From the NCBI RefSeq assembly GCF_005771525.1, contig NZ_VAVZ01000025.1, positions 212 through 50,981 of the forward strand: a DNA stretch of 50,770 nucleotides. The letters are read 5' to 3'. Shown here one piece after another: positions 27,815 to 35,723 of the stretch. This DNA comes from Nesterenkonia salmonea (GTDB taxonomy: Bacteria > Actinomycetota > Actinomycetes > Actinomycetales > Micrococcaceae). Under the pieces are notes generated by a model. It saw nothing but the letters and a program-made list of their open reading frames with translations. It was not told the origin of the DNA and made no database searches. The position numbers and the translations under genes are program-made. Positions within the stretch are counted from its first letter, which is position 1. Each line of letters opens with the position of its first letter.

Positions 27815-28715
27815 TGTCACCGGAGTAGACGAGCACTGCTGGTCCTGCGAGTTCGACGTCCTCTGCTCCGTCTGTGCGGGCGGTGAAGCGGACGGTGACT
27901 TCGCCTCCCGGCACGGTGACTGTCCAGGTGTCCACTGCGTCGGCACCGGCCCAGACTCGAACGGCCGCGGCGGCGGCGCAGGTTCCGGTTCCGCAGGAGA
28001 GCGTCTCTCCGACGCCGCGCTCATGGACGCGCATCTGGACTCGTCCCTGGTTGTTCTCCACGAGCGGGTCTGCTGGCACTACGAATTCCACGTTGGTGCC
28101 GTGCGGAGGGGTAGGGTCCACGATGGGTGCGTAGTGCAGGTCCAGTTTCTCCAGGGTGGCTTCATCTGGCAGGGCCACCACAGTGTGCGGGTTGCCCATG
28201 GAGATGCTGAGGGCTGGACGTGGGTCTGTGAGCCCAGTGGCTCGTACGAGGGAGTCGGAGGCGGATTCTGAAGCCATCTCCGGGTCAATGAAGGACCAGA
28301 CACCCATCCCGACGGCGTAGCCTTCCTCCACTTTCCGCACTGTGCGGAGTCCAGCGCGGGTGAGCACCGGGATGCTCTCGCCCTCTGCGAGCTCAATGTG
28401 GTTCTCAGCCTCGAGGTAGTGGGCGAAGGCTCGCACCCCGTTTCCGCACATTTCCGCCTCGGAGCCGTCACCGTTGCGGTAGTCCATAAACCACAGGGGG
28501 ATCTCATCGGTGCTGGTCAGCTCAGCTTCGGTGAGCGCCACTTGGCCGGGCGTGGACTTGTGTGCCGGCACGGCGCGGATGACGCCGTCAGCTCCTACTC
28601 CGAGGTGGCGGTCGCAGAGCCTGGAGACGTCTTTGGGTGAGAGCTCGATCTGGGCCTCCCGGTCGGAGACCATGACAAAGTCGTTACCGGTGGCCTGGGC
28701 CTTAGTGAAGCGCAT
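27798..28715 (-). CDS. dapF: Diaminopimelate epimerase
   Basis: 305 aa from ATG 28715 (MRFTKAQATGNDF); a TTG at 28727 would add four residues. Converts LL-DAP to meso-DAP for lysine and peptidoglycan. The two catalytic Cys are in MCGNGVRAF (Cys90) and LSCGTGTCAAA (Cys241). GMGNPHTVV-type segment SMGNPHTVVAL is also present. It follows miaA on the minus strand. dapA and dapB lie elsewhere in the window, so three lysine/DAP genes are spread over 18 kb. Confidence 0.94.
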   Translation of the reverse strand: MRFTKAQATGNDFVMVSDREAQIELSPKDVSRLCDRHLGVGADGVIRAVPAHKSTPGQVALTEAELTSTDEIPLWFMDYRNGDGSEAEMCGNGVRAFAHYLEAENHIELAEGESIPVLTRAGLRTVRKVEEGYAVGMGVWSFIDPEMASESASDSLVRATGLTDPRPALSISMGNPHTVVALPDEATLEKLDLHYAPIVDPTPPHGTNVEFVVPADPLVENNQGRVQMRVHERGVGETLSCGTGTCAAAAAVRVWAGADAVDTWTVTVPGGEVTVRFTARTDGAEDVELAGPAVLVYSGDISLKQ

Positions 28716-28723
28716 ACGAGTAT

Positions 28724-29659
28724 TCAACCAGCCTGTCTGTGGATTGCTTCCATGGCACGGTCAGCAATGTGAGGATCCTGGGAGTCCAGCCAGGTCGTGC
28801 GTGGGTCCGCCCGGAACCAGGTTTCTTGCCGTCGGGCGAATTTTCTGGTGGCCACGATGGTGTCCTCCACGGCGTCTTCCTCAGTCTGTGTTCCGTCGAT
28901 GACCCGCAGGAACTGTTGGTATCCGATGGCCGCACCGGCTGTCTTGCCGCCCCGCAACCCCTGGGCGTCGAGGTCCCGGACCTCTTCCAGCAGGCCGGAG
29001 TCGCGCATCAGTTGGACACGGACCGCGATCCGGTCGTGGAGCACGGAACGGTCCATCCGAAGCCCGAGCTGCACCACCGGGGTGAGGGTGGGTTCATGGA
29101 CGCGTTGGGGCATGAAGGATGTAAAGGTGCGTCCAGTGAGCCGCACAACTTCCAGGGCGCGGACTAGTCGGCGTTCGTCTTTGATGACGGAGGCTGTTTC
29201 GGGGTCGGCCTCCCGCAGTTCCTCCCGCAGGGCTGCAGCGCCATCGGCGGTGAGCTGCGCTTGGATCTGCGCCCGTAGCTGTGGGTCCGTGGGTGGAAAT
29301 TCGATGGTGTCGAGGGCGGCACGGATGTAGAGACCTGAGCCTCCGACCATGAGGGGGGTTCTACCGCGGCTTCGGATATCCGCGATGACTTCCCGTGCTG
29401 CGGATTGGTACCTGGCCACGGACGCGTCTTCGGTGACGTGGAGGACGTCCAACAGGTGGTGGGGTACGCCTTCTGCCTGTTCGGCCGTGATTTTGGCTGT
29501 GCCGATATTCATGCCCCGGTAGAGCTGCATGGAGTCGGCGTTGACCACCTCTGCATTGAGCCGCCGGGCAAGCTCTAAACTCAGACCTGTTTTGCCAGAG
29601 GCGGTGGCACCGACCACGGCGATGAGGGGCGCTTGCGTCACGGAATCAAGGTGCGGCAC
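28724..29659 (-). CDS. miaA: tRNA dimethylallyltransferase
   Basis: 311 aa enzyme that adds dimethylallyl to A37 of tRNAs reading U-initial codons. P-loop GATASGKT (17-24), Asp in [17 protein letters not shown], the [10 protein letters not shown] segment, and the C-terminal region with [12 protein letters not shown] 29659 overlaps miaB by 14 bases; GTG 29641 ([11 protein letters not shown]) is an alternative that removes the overlap. MiaA product is the substrate of MiaB, so the pair fits. Confidence 0.94.
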   Translation of the reverse strand: MPHLDSVTQAPLIAVVGATASGKTGLSLELARRLNAEVVNADSMQLYRGMNIGTAKITAEQAEGVPHHLLDVLHVTEDASVARYQSAAREVIADIRSRGRTPLMVGGSGLYIRAALDTIEFPPTDPQLRAQIQAQLTADGAAALREELREADPETASVIKDERRLVRALEVVRLTGRTFTSFMPQRVHEPTLTPVVQLGLRMDRSVLHDRIAVRVQLMRDSGLLEEVRDLDAQGLRGGKTAGAAIGYQQFLRVIDGTQTEEDAVEDTIVATRKFARRQETWFRADPRTTWLDSQDPHIADRAMEAIHRQAG

Positions 29660-31163
29660 GCAGAACCGGCATGCCGAGCGAAACTGAGCCGGGCTTATCG
29701 GAGTCGATCTTGGTGGTGCCTACCCCGCAGGAGTCAGCCTGCCAGCGGTCCCAGGCGTCTCCGGCTGGTGACCGACGTATCCGGAAGTCGGATTGCGCAG
29801 GGTCGGAGAGCAGGTGGAAGCTTGCCGCGTGGGTAATGGGCACGGTGACGAAGTCCCCTGGACGTGGTGTAGGTGCGCCCTCAGGGACACTGAAGTGGAC
29901 TAGGCGATTATCGGGTGCCCGACCGGACAGGCGGCCAGTTTCGTGCCCCTTGGAGCCGGTGTCAGCGGTGACGAGGAGTTCCTGGGTGGTGCCTTCCAGT
30001 GTGGCGTTTTCTTCAGCTGTGATGCGGTCCTGAAGTTCGAGCAACCGGACGAAGCGCTTTTGGACGATCTCTTTGGGGATCTGATCTTCCATGTCAGCGG
30101 CGGGTGTTCCGGGCCGGGGCGAGTACTGGAAGGTGTAGGCGCTGGCGAAGCGAGAGGCTTCCACGACGCGCATAGTGTCTTCGAAGTCCTCTTCGGTTTC
30201 ACCGGGGAATCCGACGATGATGTCTGTGGTGACTGCCGCCTCCGGCATGCGTTCGCGGACCTTGTCGAGTATTCCCAGGAATTTCTTGCCGCGGTAGGAG
30301 CGCCGCATGGCTTTGAGGATTCGGTCTGAGCCGGACTGCAGTGGCATATGCAGCTGGGGCATGACGTTGGGGGTCTCTGCCATGGCGTCAATGACGTCGT
30401 CGGTGAAGCTGGCCGGGTGTGGGGAGGTGAAGCGGACCCTTTCGAGGCCGCGGATCTCGCCGCAGGCTCGAAGCAGTTTGGCGAAGGCCTGCCGGTCACC
30501 GAATTCCACTCCGTATGTGTTGACGTTCTGCCCCAAGAGGGTGACTTCCACGGCGCCGTCGTCGACCAGTGCTTGGACTTCCGCGAGCACGTCTCCGGGG
30601 CGTCGGTCGCGTTCTTTACCGCGCAGCGAGGGCACGATGCAGAAGGTGCAGGTGTTATTGCACCCCACTGAGATGGAGACCCACCCTGAGTGGACCGACT
30701 CCCGCTTGGTGGGCAGCGTTGAGGGAAAGGTTTCCAGCGCTTCGAGAATTTCGATGCTGGCTTCTTTATTGTGCCGTGAGCGTTCGAGCAGCGTGGGTAG
30801 GGACCCGATGTTGTGGGTTCCGAAGACCACGTCAACGAAAGGCGCGCGCTTGAGAACGGCGTCTTGGTCTTTCTGGGCGAGGCAGCCACCGACGGCGATC
30901 TGCATGCCGTGTTCTTCTTTAATCGGTTTGAGCTGACTGAGGTTTCCGTAGAGCCGGTTATCGGCGTTCTCCCGCACCGCGCAGGTGTTGAAGACCGTCA
31001 GGTCGGGCCTAGCACCCTCAGCCGCTTTGGTGTAGCCGGCTTCTTCAAGAAGCCCAGCAATCCGCTCAGAGTCGTGCACATTCATCTGGCAGCCATAGGT
31101 TCGCACCTGGTAGGTGCGCGTGGCGGCGAATGATTCGGTGCGGTCCAGGAGTGCTTCAGTCAT
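29646..31163 (-). CDS. miaB: tRNA-2-methylthio-N6-dimethylallyladenosine synthase
   Basis: 505 aa radical SAM methylthiotransferase. N-terminal cluster Cys25, Cys61 and Cys94 ([23 protein letters not shown]), radical SAM CxxxCxxC at Cys168/172/175 (CNNTCTFC), and a C-terminal TRAM domain (about 375-440). A further C-terminal tail has [15 protein letters not shown]. First gene of miaB-miaA-dapF. A TATACT box lies 8 bases before the ATG, with no Shine-Dalgarno. Confidence 0.95.
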   Translation of the reverse strand: MTEALLDRTESFAATRTYQVRTYGCQMNVHDSERIAGLLEEAGYTKAAEGARPDLTVFNTCAVRENADNRLYGNLSQLKPIKEEHGMQIAVGGCLAQKDQDAVLKRAPFVDVVFGTHNIGSLPTLLERSRHNKEASIEILEALETFPSTLPTKRESVHSGWVSISVGCNNTCTFCIVPSLRGKERDRRPGDVLAEVQALVDDGAVEVTLLGQNVNTYGVEFGDRQAFAKLLRACGEIRGLERVRFTSPHPASFTDDVIDAMAETPNVMPQLHMPLQSGSDRILKAMRRSYRGKKFLGILDKVRERMPEAAVTTDIIVGFPGETEEDFEDTMRVVEASRFASAYTFQYSPRPGTPAADMEDQIPKEIVQKRFVRLLELQDRITAEENATLEGTTQELLVTADTGSKGHETGRLSGRAPDNRLVHFSVPEGAPTPRPGDFVTVPITHAASFHLLSDPAQSDFRIRRSPAGDAWDRWQADSCGVGTTKIDSDKPGSVSLGMPVLRAAP

Positions 31164-31171
31164 GTCAGCTC

Positions 31172-31177
31172 AGTATA
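31172..31177 (-). promoter_or_regulatory. -10 box TATACT before miaB
   Basis: Minus-strand TATACT, 8 bases before ATG 31163; expected start 2 bases ahead of the codon, so the mRNA would be leaderless or nearly so. No good -35 hexamer is visible. Confidence 0.45.
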
Positions 31178-31253
31178 GTGTCGGGTGCGGTTGGGGTGCC
31201 GGCCAATTCTACCGCTCGGAACCAAGACTTTGACCAGCAGCGACATCTGAGCT

Positions 31254-31898
31254 TTAGGCGCTGCGAACTTCCATGGCCTCACGGACCAGTTGGAAGGCTG
31301 CGCCGGGGTTGTGCCCCCGGCGTCCGAGCATCCCCACGAGCCGACGTGTGATTTTCTCCCGCTCTTTCCGGTCTTCCTCGCCGTTGCCCACGGGGATGGT
31401 AACCCCGCGGAGCTTGTTCTCGATGAGCTCGCGGGCTGCGGCGTCCTCGTCCTCAACGGTGAGCTGGTCAAGGGCAGTCTCAATGGTCTCTTTGGCTATT
31501 CCCTTCTCCTGGAGCTCCCTGCGCAGGGCAGCCGAGCCCAGCCCTTTCATCTCATGACGAGTCCGGACCCAGGTGCGAGCGAATTCGGCATCGTCGATGA
31601 GTAGGACCTCCTCCATCCGGTCAAGGACGGAGGTGATCACCTCCTGGCTGAATTCTTTTTCCAGCAGCGCCTGAGTCAATTGGTGCCTGGACTTGGGAGA
31701 TCCGGTGAGTTTGCGCAACACCGTGGCGCGGGCTTTGGTGTACTCGTCACCGGAGGGGCTGGCAGCCGAGCCGCCACCGCCGGGCTTCTCCGCAGAAGGT
31801 GATACCTCTGAGTTTCCTTCGAAGAGATCCGAGCGCAGTTCACCTGATTCGTATTTCTGCAGCGTTTCCCGCAGTGCGTCTACTTTGGGGTCGGCCAT
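31254..31898 (-). CDS. recX: Recombination regulatory protein RecX
   Basis: 214 aa helical protein that binds RecA filaments and limits them. The RecX core (about 65-210) has repeats such as LRKLTGSPKSRHQLTQALLEKEF, FARTWVRTRHEMKGLGSAALRRELQEKG and KITRRLVGMLGRRGHN. An N-terminal Gly/Ser/Glu-rich stretch (about 25-50) is disordered-looking. It starts 6 bases after recA and shares its SOS-controlled transcript. Confidence 0.92.
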   Translation of the reverse strand: MADPKVDALRETLQKYESGELRSDLFEGNSEVSPSAEKPGGGGSAASPSGDEYTKARATVLRKLTGSPKSRHQLTQALLEKEFSQEVITSVLDRMEEVLLIDDAEFARTWVRTRHEMKGLGSAALRRELQEKGIAKETIETALDQLTVEDEDAAARELIENKLRGVTIPVGNGEEDRKEREKITRRLVGMLGRRGHNPGAAFQLVREAMEVRSA

Positions 31899-31904
31899 AG
31901 CGAA

Positions 31905-32939
31905 TCAGAGCGCCTTGAGCTCCGGGGCGTCCTCTTCCGCCGCGGGGACCATACCGAGCTTCTGCTTGATGCGCAGCTCGATCTCATCAGCCAAGTCAGG
32001 GTTGTCCTTCAGGAAGGTTCGCGCCTTCTCCTTGCCCTGGCCGAGCTGGTCACCGTCATAGGTGAACCATGAACCGGATTTCTTGACCAGGCCGTTCTCC
32101 ACGCCCACGTCAATGAGTCCGCCTTCACGGGAAATGCCCTCACCGTAGAGGATGTCGAATTCGGCCTGCTTGAATGGCGGTGCCATCTTGTTCTTGACGA
32201 TTTTGGCGCGGGTCCGGTTACCGACCGCGTTGACGCCTTCCTTCAGCGTCTCAATGCGGCGGACATCGACTCTGATGGATGCGTAGAACTTCAGCGCCTT
32301 ACCACCTGAGGTGGTCTCTGGGGAGCCGAAGAAGACCCCGACCTTCTCACGCAGCTGGTTGATGAAGACCGCAGTGGTCTTAGTCTGGGCGAGCCGGCCG
32401 GTGATCTTACGCAGTGCCTGGGACATCAGCCGGGCCTGCAGACCCACGTGAGAGTCGCCCATCTCACCCTCGATCTCCGCACGGGGCACCAGGGCTGCCA
32501 CGGAGTCAATGACCACGATATCCAGTGAACCGGAGGAGATCAGCATGTCCATGATCTCCAGTGCCTGCTCACCGGTGTCCGGCTGGGAGACCAACAGTTC
32601 GTCGGTGTTGACGCCGAGCCGTTCGGCGTAAGCAGGGTCCAGGGCGTGCTCTGCGTCAATGAACGCTGCGATTCCGCCGGCCTTCTGCGCATTGGCCACC
32701 GCGTGCAGCGCCACAGTGGTCTTACCCGAGGACTCAGGGCCGTAGATCTCCACGACACGTCCGCGGGGGAACCCGCCAATCCCTAGGGCGGCGTCCATCG
32801 CAATGGAGGATGTAGGGATGGTCTCAATGGGCGTTCTGACTTCATCGCCCAGACGCATCACCGAACCCTTGCCGTACTGCTTGTCGATCTGAGCCAGTGC
32901 CGCTTCTAGGGCCTTTTGACGATCTGGGCTGGAAGCCAT
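31905..32939 (-). CDS. recA: Recombinase RecA
   Basis: 344 aa. Walker A GPESSGKT (67-74), Walker B region [24 protein letters not shown], loop L2 region [20 protein letters not shown] with [12 protein letters not shown], and an acidic C-terminus ([10 protein letters not shown]). No intein is present. The ATG has GTGAGGTGAATC in front. The SOS box at 33086-33101 lies about 150 bases upstream. Triggers LexA cleavage and carries out strand exchange. Confidence 0.97.
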   Translation of the reverse strand: MASSPDRQKALEAALAQIDKQYGKGSVMRLGDEVRTPIETIPTSSIAMDAALGIGGFPRGRVVEIYGPESSGKTTVALHAVANAQKAGGIAAFIDAEHALDPAYAERLGVNTDELLVSQPDTGEQALEIMDMLISSGSLDIVVIDSVAALVPRAEIEGEMGDSHVGLQARLMSQALRKITGRLAQTKTTAVFINQLREKVGVFFGSPETTSGGKALKFYASIRVDVRRIETLKEGVNAVGNRTRAKIVKNKMAPPFKQAEFDILYGEGISREGGLIDVGVENGLVKKSGSWFTYDGDQLGQGKEKARTFLKDNPDLADEIELRIKQKLGMVPAAEEDAPELKAL

Positions 32940-33085
32940 GATTCACCTCACGGAGAGTTGTTGTTCGTTGACATAGTCGAGACTAGGGGCAGCCCCGGAC
33001 ATGCGCTCGGTCGGTTGGTGACCTGTGCTGAGCTCGGCGTGTCTTCACCGCACACATCACGCCTGAGGAAAACTCTACGCAATGA

Positions 33086-33101
33086 TCGAACACATATTCG
33101 A
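33086..33101. promoter_or_regulatory. SOS box for recA
   Basis: TCGAAC-ACAT-ATTCGA: both half-sites match the boxes at lexA (C/G or T/A at the inner base). It stands alone in the 200-base gap between recA and the DUF3046 gene. Expected to bind LexA and control recA-recX. Confidence 0.75.
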
Positions 33102-33139
33102 TCAACACGCCGTGGGGAGTCCATCATCGCCCCGTCCTG

Positions 33140-33358
33140 CTATGGCTTGGGCGGGATGTCCCTGCCGAGCCGGCGCTCTTCCGGAACGTCCTGCTGGACA
33201 CAGACTGCCTCCCACACCTCACGGGTGGATACGCCCGCACCGAGTGCCTCCTTGGCTGTGAGCTGGAAGGGGGTGATGACCAGCTGATCGGCCAAAACAT
33301 GGGCGTAAGCCTTGCCGAACTCGTCTTCCATGAGCGCCCAGAAACGTGACTCGCGCAT
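33140..33358 (-). CDS. DUF3046 family protein
   Basis: 72 aa from ATG 33358 (MRESRFWALMEDEFG); the longer frame upstream belongs to no gene. The sequence FGKAYAHVLADQLVITPFQLTAKEALGAGVSTREVWEAVCVQQDVPE is the near-invariant DUF3046 core found just upstream of recA in many actinobacteria. The function is not known; it is helical and small. It starts 5 bases after the MarR gene. Confidence 0.9.
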   Translation of the reverse strand: MRESRFWALMEDEFGKAYAHVLADQLVITPFQLTAKEALGAGVSTREVWEAVCVQQDVPEERRLGRDIPPKP

Positions 33359-33363
33359 GGGTG

Positions 33364-33861
33364 CTATGCCACCTTGGGCTGGACAGCCGCAGCCGGGGCG
33401 CTGCCGGCGTCGTCGTATTCGGCGTATGTCTGGTTCATCTTTGCCAGGAGGCCGGAAAGCGTCATGATGTCTTCCTCTGACCACGGTTCGAGCATGTGCA
33501 GATACCGCTCGGAGCGTTCTTGCTGCGCGGCGTCAAGCCTGGAGCGTCCCTGTTCGGTCAGGGAGATCACCATGGCTCGGCCGTCGGCCGGATCAGCTTT
33601 CTTGGTGATGAAGCCCCGTTCAGCCAGGGTGGTGAGCTGGCGGGACAGTGTGGGTTTGCCGATCCCCAGATGTTTGGAGATGTCGGTCATCCGCTGGGCG
33701 CCCTCACGTTGGAGGGTGAAAAGGATGGAATAGGCTGCGGGCTCGATCTCGGGATCGATTGTCTTGGCCAGCTGAATGGCGTTGTGGCGCCGGCGCAGGA
33801 AAAGTCGGTGAAGTTCCTGCTGCAGCTCTTTGACGTGCGCGCGTCGATCCTCAGAAACCAT
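33364..33861 (-). CDS. MarR family transcriptional regulator
   Basis: 165 aa. ATG 33861 is preferred to GTG 33888, since a TAGACT box ends 7 bases before it. Winged helix around residues 60-110: RMTDISKHLGIGKPTLSRQLTTLAERGFI, then ADPADGRAMVISLTEQG. C-terminal tail APAAAVQPKVA is low complexity. It sits between clgR and the DUF3046 gene, where related genomes usually have none. Ligand and target unknown. Confidence 0.87.
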   Translation of the reverse strand: MVSEDRRAHVKELQQELHRLFLRRRHNAIQLAKTIDPEIEPAAYSILFTLQREGAQRMTDISKHLGIGKPTLSRQLTTLAERGFITKKADPADGRAMVISLTEQGRSRLDAAQQERSERYLHMLEPWSEEDIMTLSGLLAKMNQTYAEYDDAGSAPAAAVQPKVA

Positions 33862-33868
33862 GCAGCCA

Positions 33869-33874
33869 AGTCTA
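33869..33874 (-). promoter_or_regulatory. -10 box TAGACT for the MarR gene
   Basis: Minus-strand TAGACT, 7 bases before ATG 33861; no Shine-Dalgarno. Fits a leaderless start. Confidence 0.45.
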
Positions 33875-33936
33875 GCGGCAACGGTCACAGGCTTGCGGTC
33901 CGCAGGCTCGATGCCCGCGAACCAACAGAGACCTGA

Positions 33937-34338
33937 TCAGTGGAGAAGCTCGAGCTCTCCGGTATCGAATTCACGCTGCAGCTCGGTGGGTACCGTGTCC
34001 GGCACCCTGAAGCCCTCAGCAGTGGCGATGCGCTCTGCGACCTGGAAGAGCATTGCCGCCAGTGGCACGTTCAGTGCTGTGCAGATGCTGGCGAGCAGTT
34101 CCGAGGACGCTTCTTTCTGGCCGCGTTCAACCTCTGACAGATATCCCAGGCTGACCCGGGCATCGTGAGAGACATCACGCAGAGTCCGGCCTTCAGACTG
34201 CCGGATGCTGCGCAGAACGTCACCAATTTCTTGACGCAGGACTACACCCTTGGCCTCGCGGGCCACTTCGGGTACGCCCTGAGTATCGGTGTCTTTCCAC
34301 CGGGTGACACCGTTTACGGTGACTGGCTGTCTCACCAT
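33937..34338 (-). CDS. clgR: ClgR-like XRE transcriptional activator
   Basis: 133 aa. HTH_3 domain at about residues 35-95: [52 protein letters not shown]. This helix-turn-helix and the position after cinA are those of ClgR, which turns on clp protease and related genes in actinobacteria. The C-terminus ([12 protein letters not shown]) lacks the Ala-Ala end that would make it a Clp substrate in some homologues. The ATG has GAGGGAGATTCTC upstream. Confidence 0.85.
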   Translation of the reverse strand: MVRQPVTVNGVTRWKDTDTQGVPEVAREAKGVVLRQEIGDVLRSIRQSEGRTLRDVSHDARVSLGYLSEVERGQKEASSELLASICTALNVPLAAMLFQVAERIATAEGFRVPDTVPTELQREFDTGELELLH

Positions 34339-34433
34339 GAGAATCTCCCTCGCGTGTACTACTCTCGACTAGATCCAACTAGGCACACCCCCAATTTGTT
34401 CCCTCAGAGTAACCTCGCTCCCTGGGAAAGAGC

Positions 34434-35045
34434 TTATGCCTCGGGCAGACCCGCAGGTTCTGTGTGCAGCAAATCGCTGACCAGTTGCAGCGCAGCTTCT
34501 ACGCTCGCCCAGCGGATTGCTTCCCGGTCACCATCGAGGTCTAGCAGCCTGAAACCCACCAGGGCACCGTCGGAGGGGGCAGCCTCATCTTGGGAGCAGT
34601 TCTCTGGGATGCGGAGCCCTAAGCGCTCGACGACGCCGGGGGCCACGTAGAAGCCCAAGTACACGGTCCCCACTGGTTTCCCCTGGTGGGGTTCGGGGCC
34701 GGCCACACCGGTGGTGGAGATTCCCAGCTCAGCGCCGCATGCCTGGGCGGCACCCTGGGCCATCTGTGCTGCCACGCCACCGTCAACGGCGCCGCGGGTC
34801 TCAAGAAGCTGAGCATCGACGCCGAGCACGTTCTCCTTGACCCCGTTGGAGTAGGACACCACTCCCCCGAGCAGTGCGACCGATGCGCCCGGGACATCAG
34901 CAATCCTGGAGGCCAGTGAGCCGGCGGTCAGTGACTCCCCTGTGGCGATGGTCAGCCCGCGGTGTCCTAGCCGCTGGACGATCTCCACCGGATCGGTGGA
35001 CTTTTCAGCGCTCCGGGCCACTTTCTCCGCATCGCCATCCACCAT
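34434..35045 (-). CDS. cinA: CinA-family nicotinamide-nucleotide amidase
   Basis: 203 aa, the C-terminal (PncC) domain type only. It deamidates NMN in characterised members. LTIATGESLTAGSLASRIADVPGAS, GVVSYSNGVKENVLGV and GISTTGVAGPEPHQGKPVGTVYLG are the family motifs (catalytic Ser/Tyr/Lys region). The start codon shares one base with the pgsA stop (TGATG). Part of the ftsK-pgsA-cinA-clgR order. Confidence 0.9.
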   Translation of the reverse strand: MVDGDAEKVARSAEKSTDPVEIVQRLGHRGLTIATGESLTAGSLASRIADVPGASVALLGGVVSYSNGVKENVLGVDAQLLETRGAVDGGVAAQMAQGAAQACGAELGISTTGVAGPEPHQGKPVGTVYLGFYVAPGVVERLGLRIPENCSQDEAAPSDGALVGFRLLDLDGDREAIRWASVEAALQLVSDLLHTEPAGLPEA

Positions 35046-35665
35046 CAGTGTCCACCTTTCGCAGCCCTGCGGATTCTTAGTGCTTGAACGACGTAGTCAA
35101 CGCCAGTGATCACCGTGACCACCAGTGCGGCCATCATGATCCAGAACGCCACGTCTGCCAGCCAGCCAGCAATGACGGCCAGCGGAAGCAGCATCAGCTG
35201 CAGACCTGCAGTCTGCAGAACGGTTTTGAGTTTTCCGCCCCGCGATGCGGGCATCACTTGGGTGCGCAGCATGACCAGCCGCAGGACGGTGATACCGATT
35301 TCGCGCACCAGGATGAGGATCGTGACCAGCCAGGGCAGCTCGCCCAGCAGTGAGAGCATGACCAGGGCCGCGCCGATCAGGAGCTTGTCAGCGATGGGGT
35401 CCGCGATTTTGCCGAAGTCGGTGATGAGGTTTCGTTTACGCGCCAGGTCACCATCCACGGCGTCGGTGACCATCGCCACAAAGAAAACACCGGCAGCGGC
35501 CCAGCGCCAGCCGCCGTCTCCGGCTTCTAACGGCTGCAGTGACCCGCCGCCAGAGGGCCCGGCGTCAATGACCAGCAGGGCAATGAACACCGGCACCAGA
35601 ATGATGCGCAACATGGTGAGCGCATTGGCGATGTTAAGCAGCGGAGCCTGGGCGTTGGCATTCAT
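35045..35665 (-). CDS. pgsA: CDP-diacylglycerol-glycerol-3-phosphate 3-phosphatidyltransferase
   Basis: 206 aa membrane enzyme for phosphatidylglycerolphosphate. Full CDP-alcohol transferase motif: Asp68, DG 71-72, AR 75-76, Gly85, Asp89, Asp93. About six hydrophobic segments. ATG 35665 (MNANAQAPLLNI) is favoured over GTG 35686 by a TACTCT box 7 bases before it. Length is typical. The same fold also serves phosphatidylinositol-phosphate synthases, but position and motif favour PgsA. Confidence 0.92.
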   Translation of the reverse strand: MNANAQAPLLNIANALTMLRIILVPVFIALLVIDAGPSGGGSLQPLEAGDGGWRWAAAGVFFVAMVTDAVDGDLARKRNLITDFGKIADPIADKLLIGAALVMLSLLGELPWLVTILILVREIGITVLRLVMLRTQVMPASRGGKLKTVLQTAGLQLMLLPLAVIAGWLADVAFWIMMAALVVTVITGVDYVVQALRIRRAAKGGH

Positions 35666-35672
35666 CCCAGTC

Positions 35673-35678
35673 AGAGTA
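35673..35678 (-). promoter_or_regulatory. -10 box TACTCT for pgsA
   Basis: Minus-strand TACTCT, 7 bases before ATG 35665. There is no ribosome site. It lies between ftsK and pgsA, so pgsA may be transcribed on its own as well as with ftsK. Confidence 0.4.
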
Positions 35679-35723
35679 CTACCCACTGCGAGCTTCTACG
35701 ACCGGCCCGGGCCCACGTGGCAC

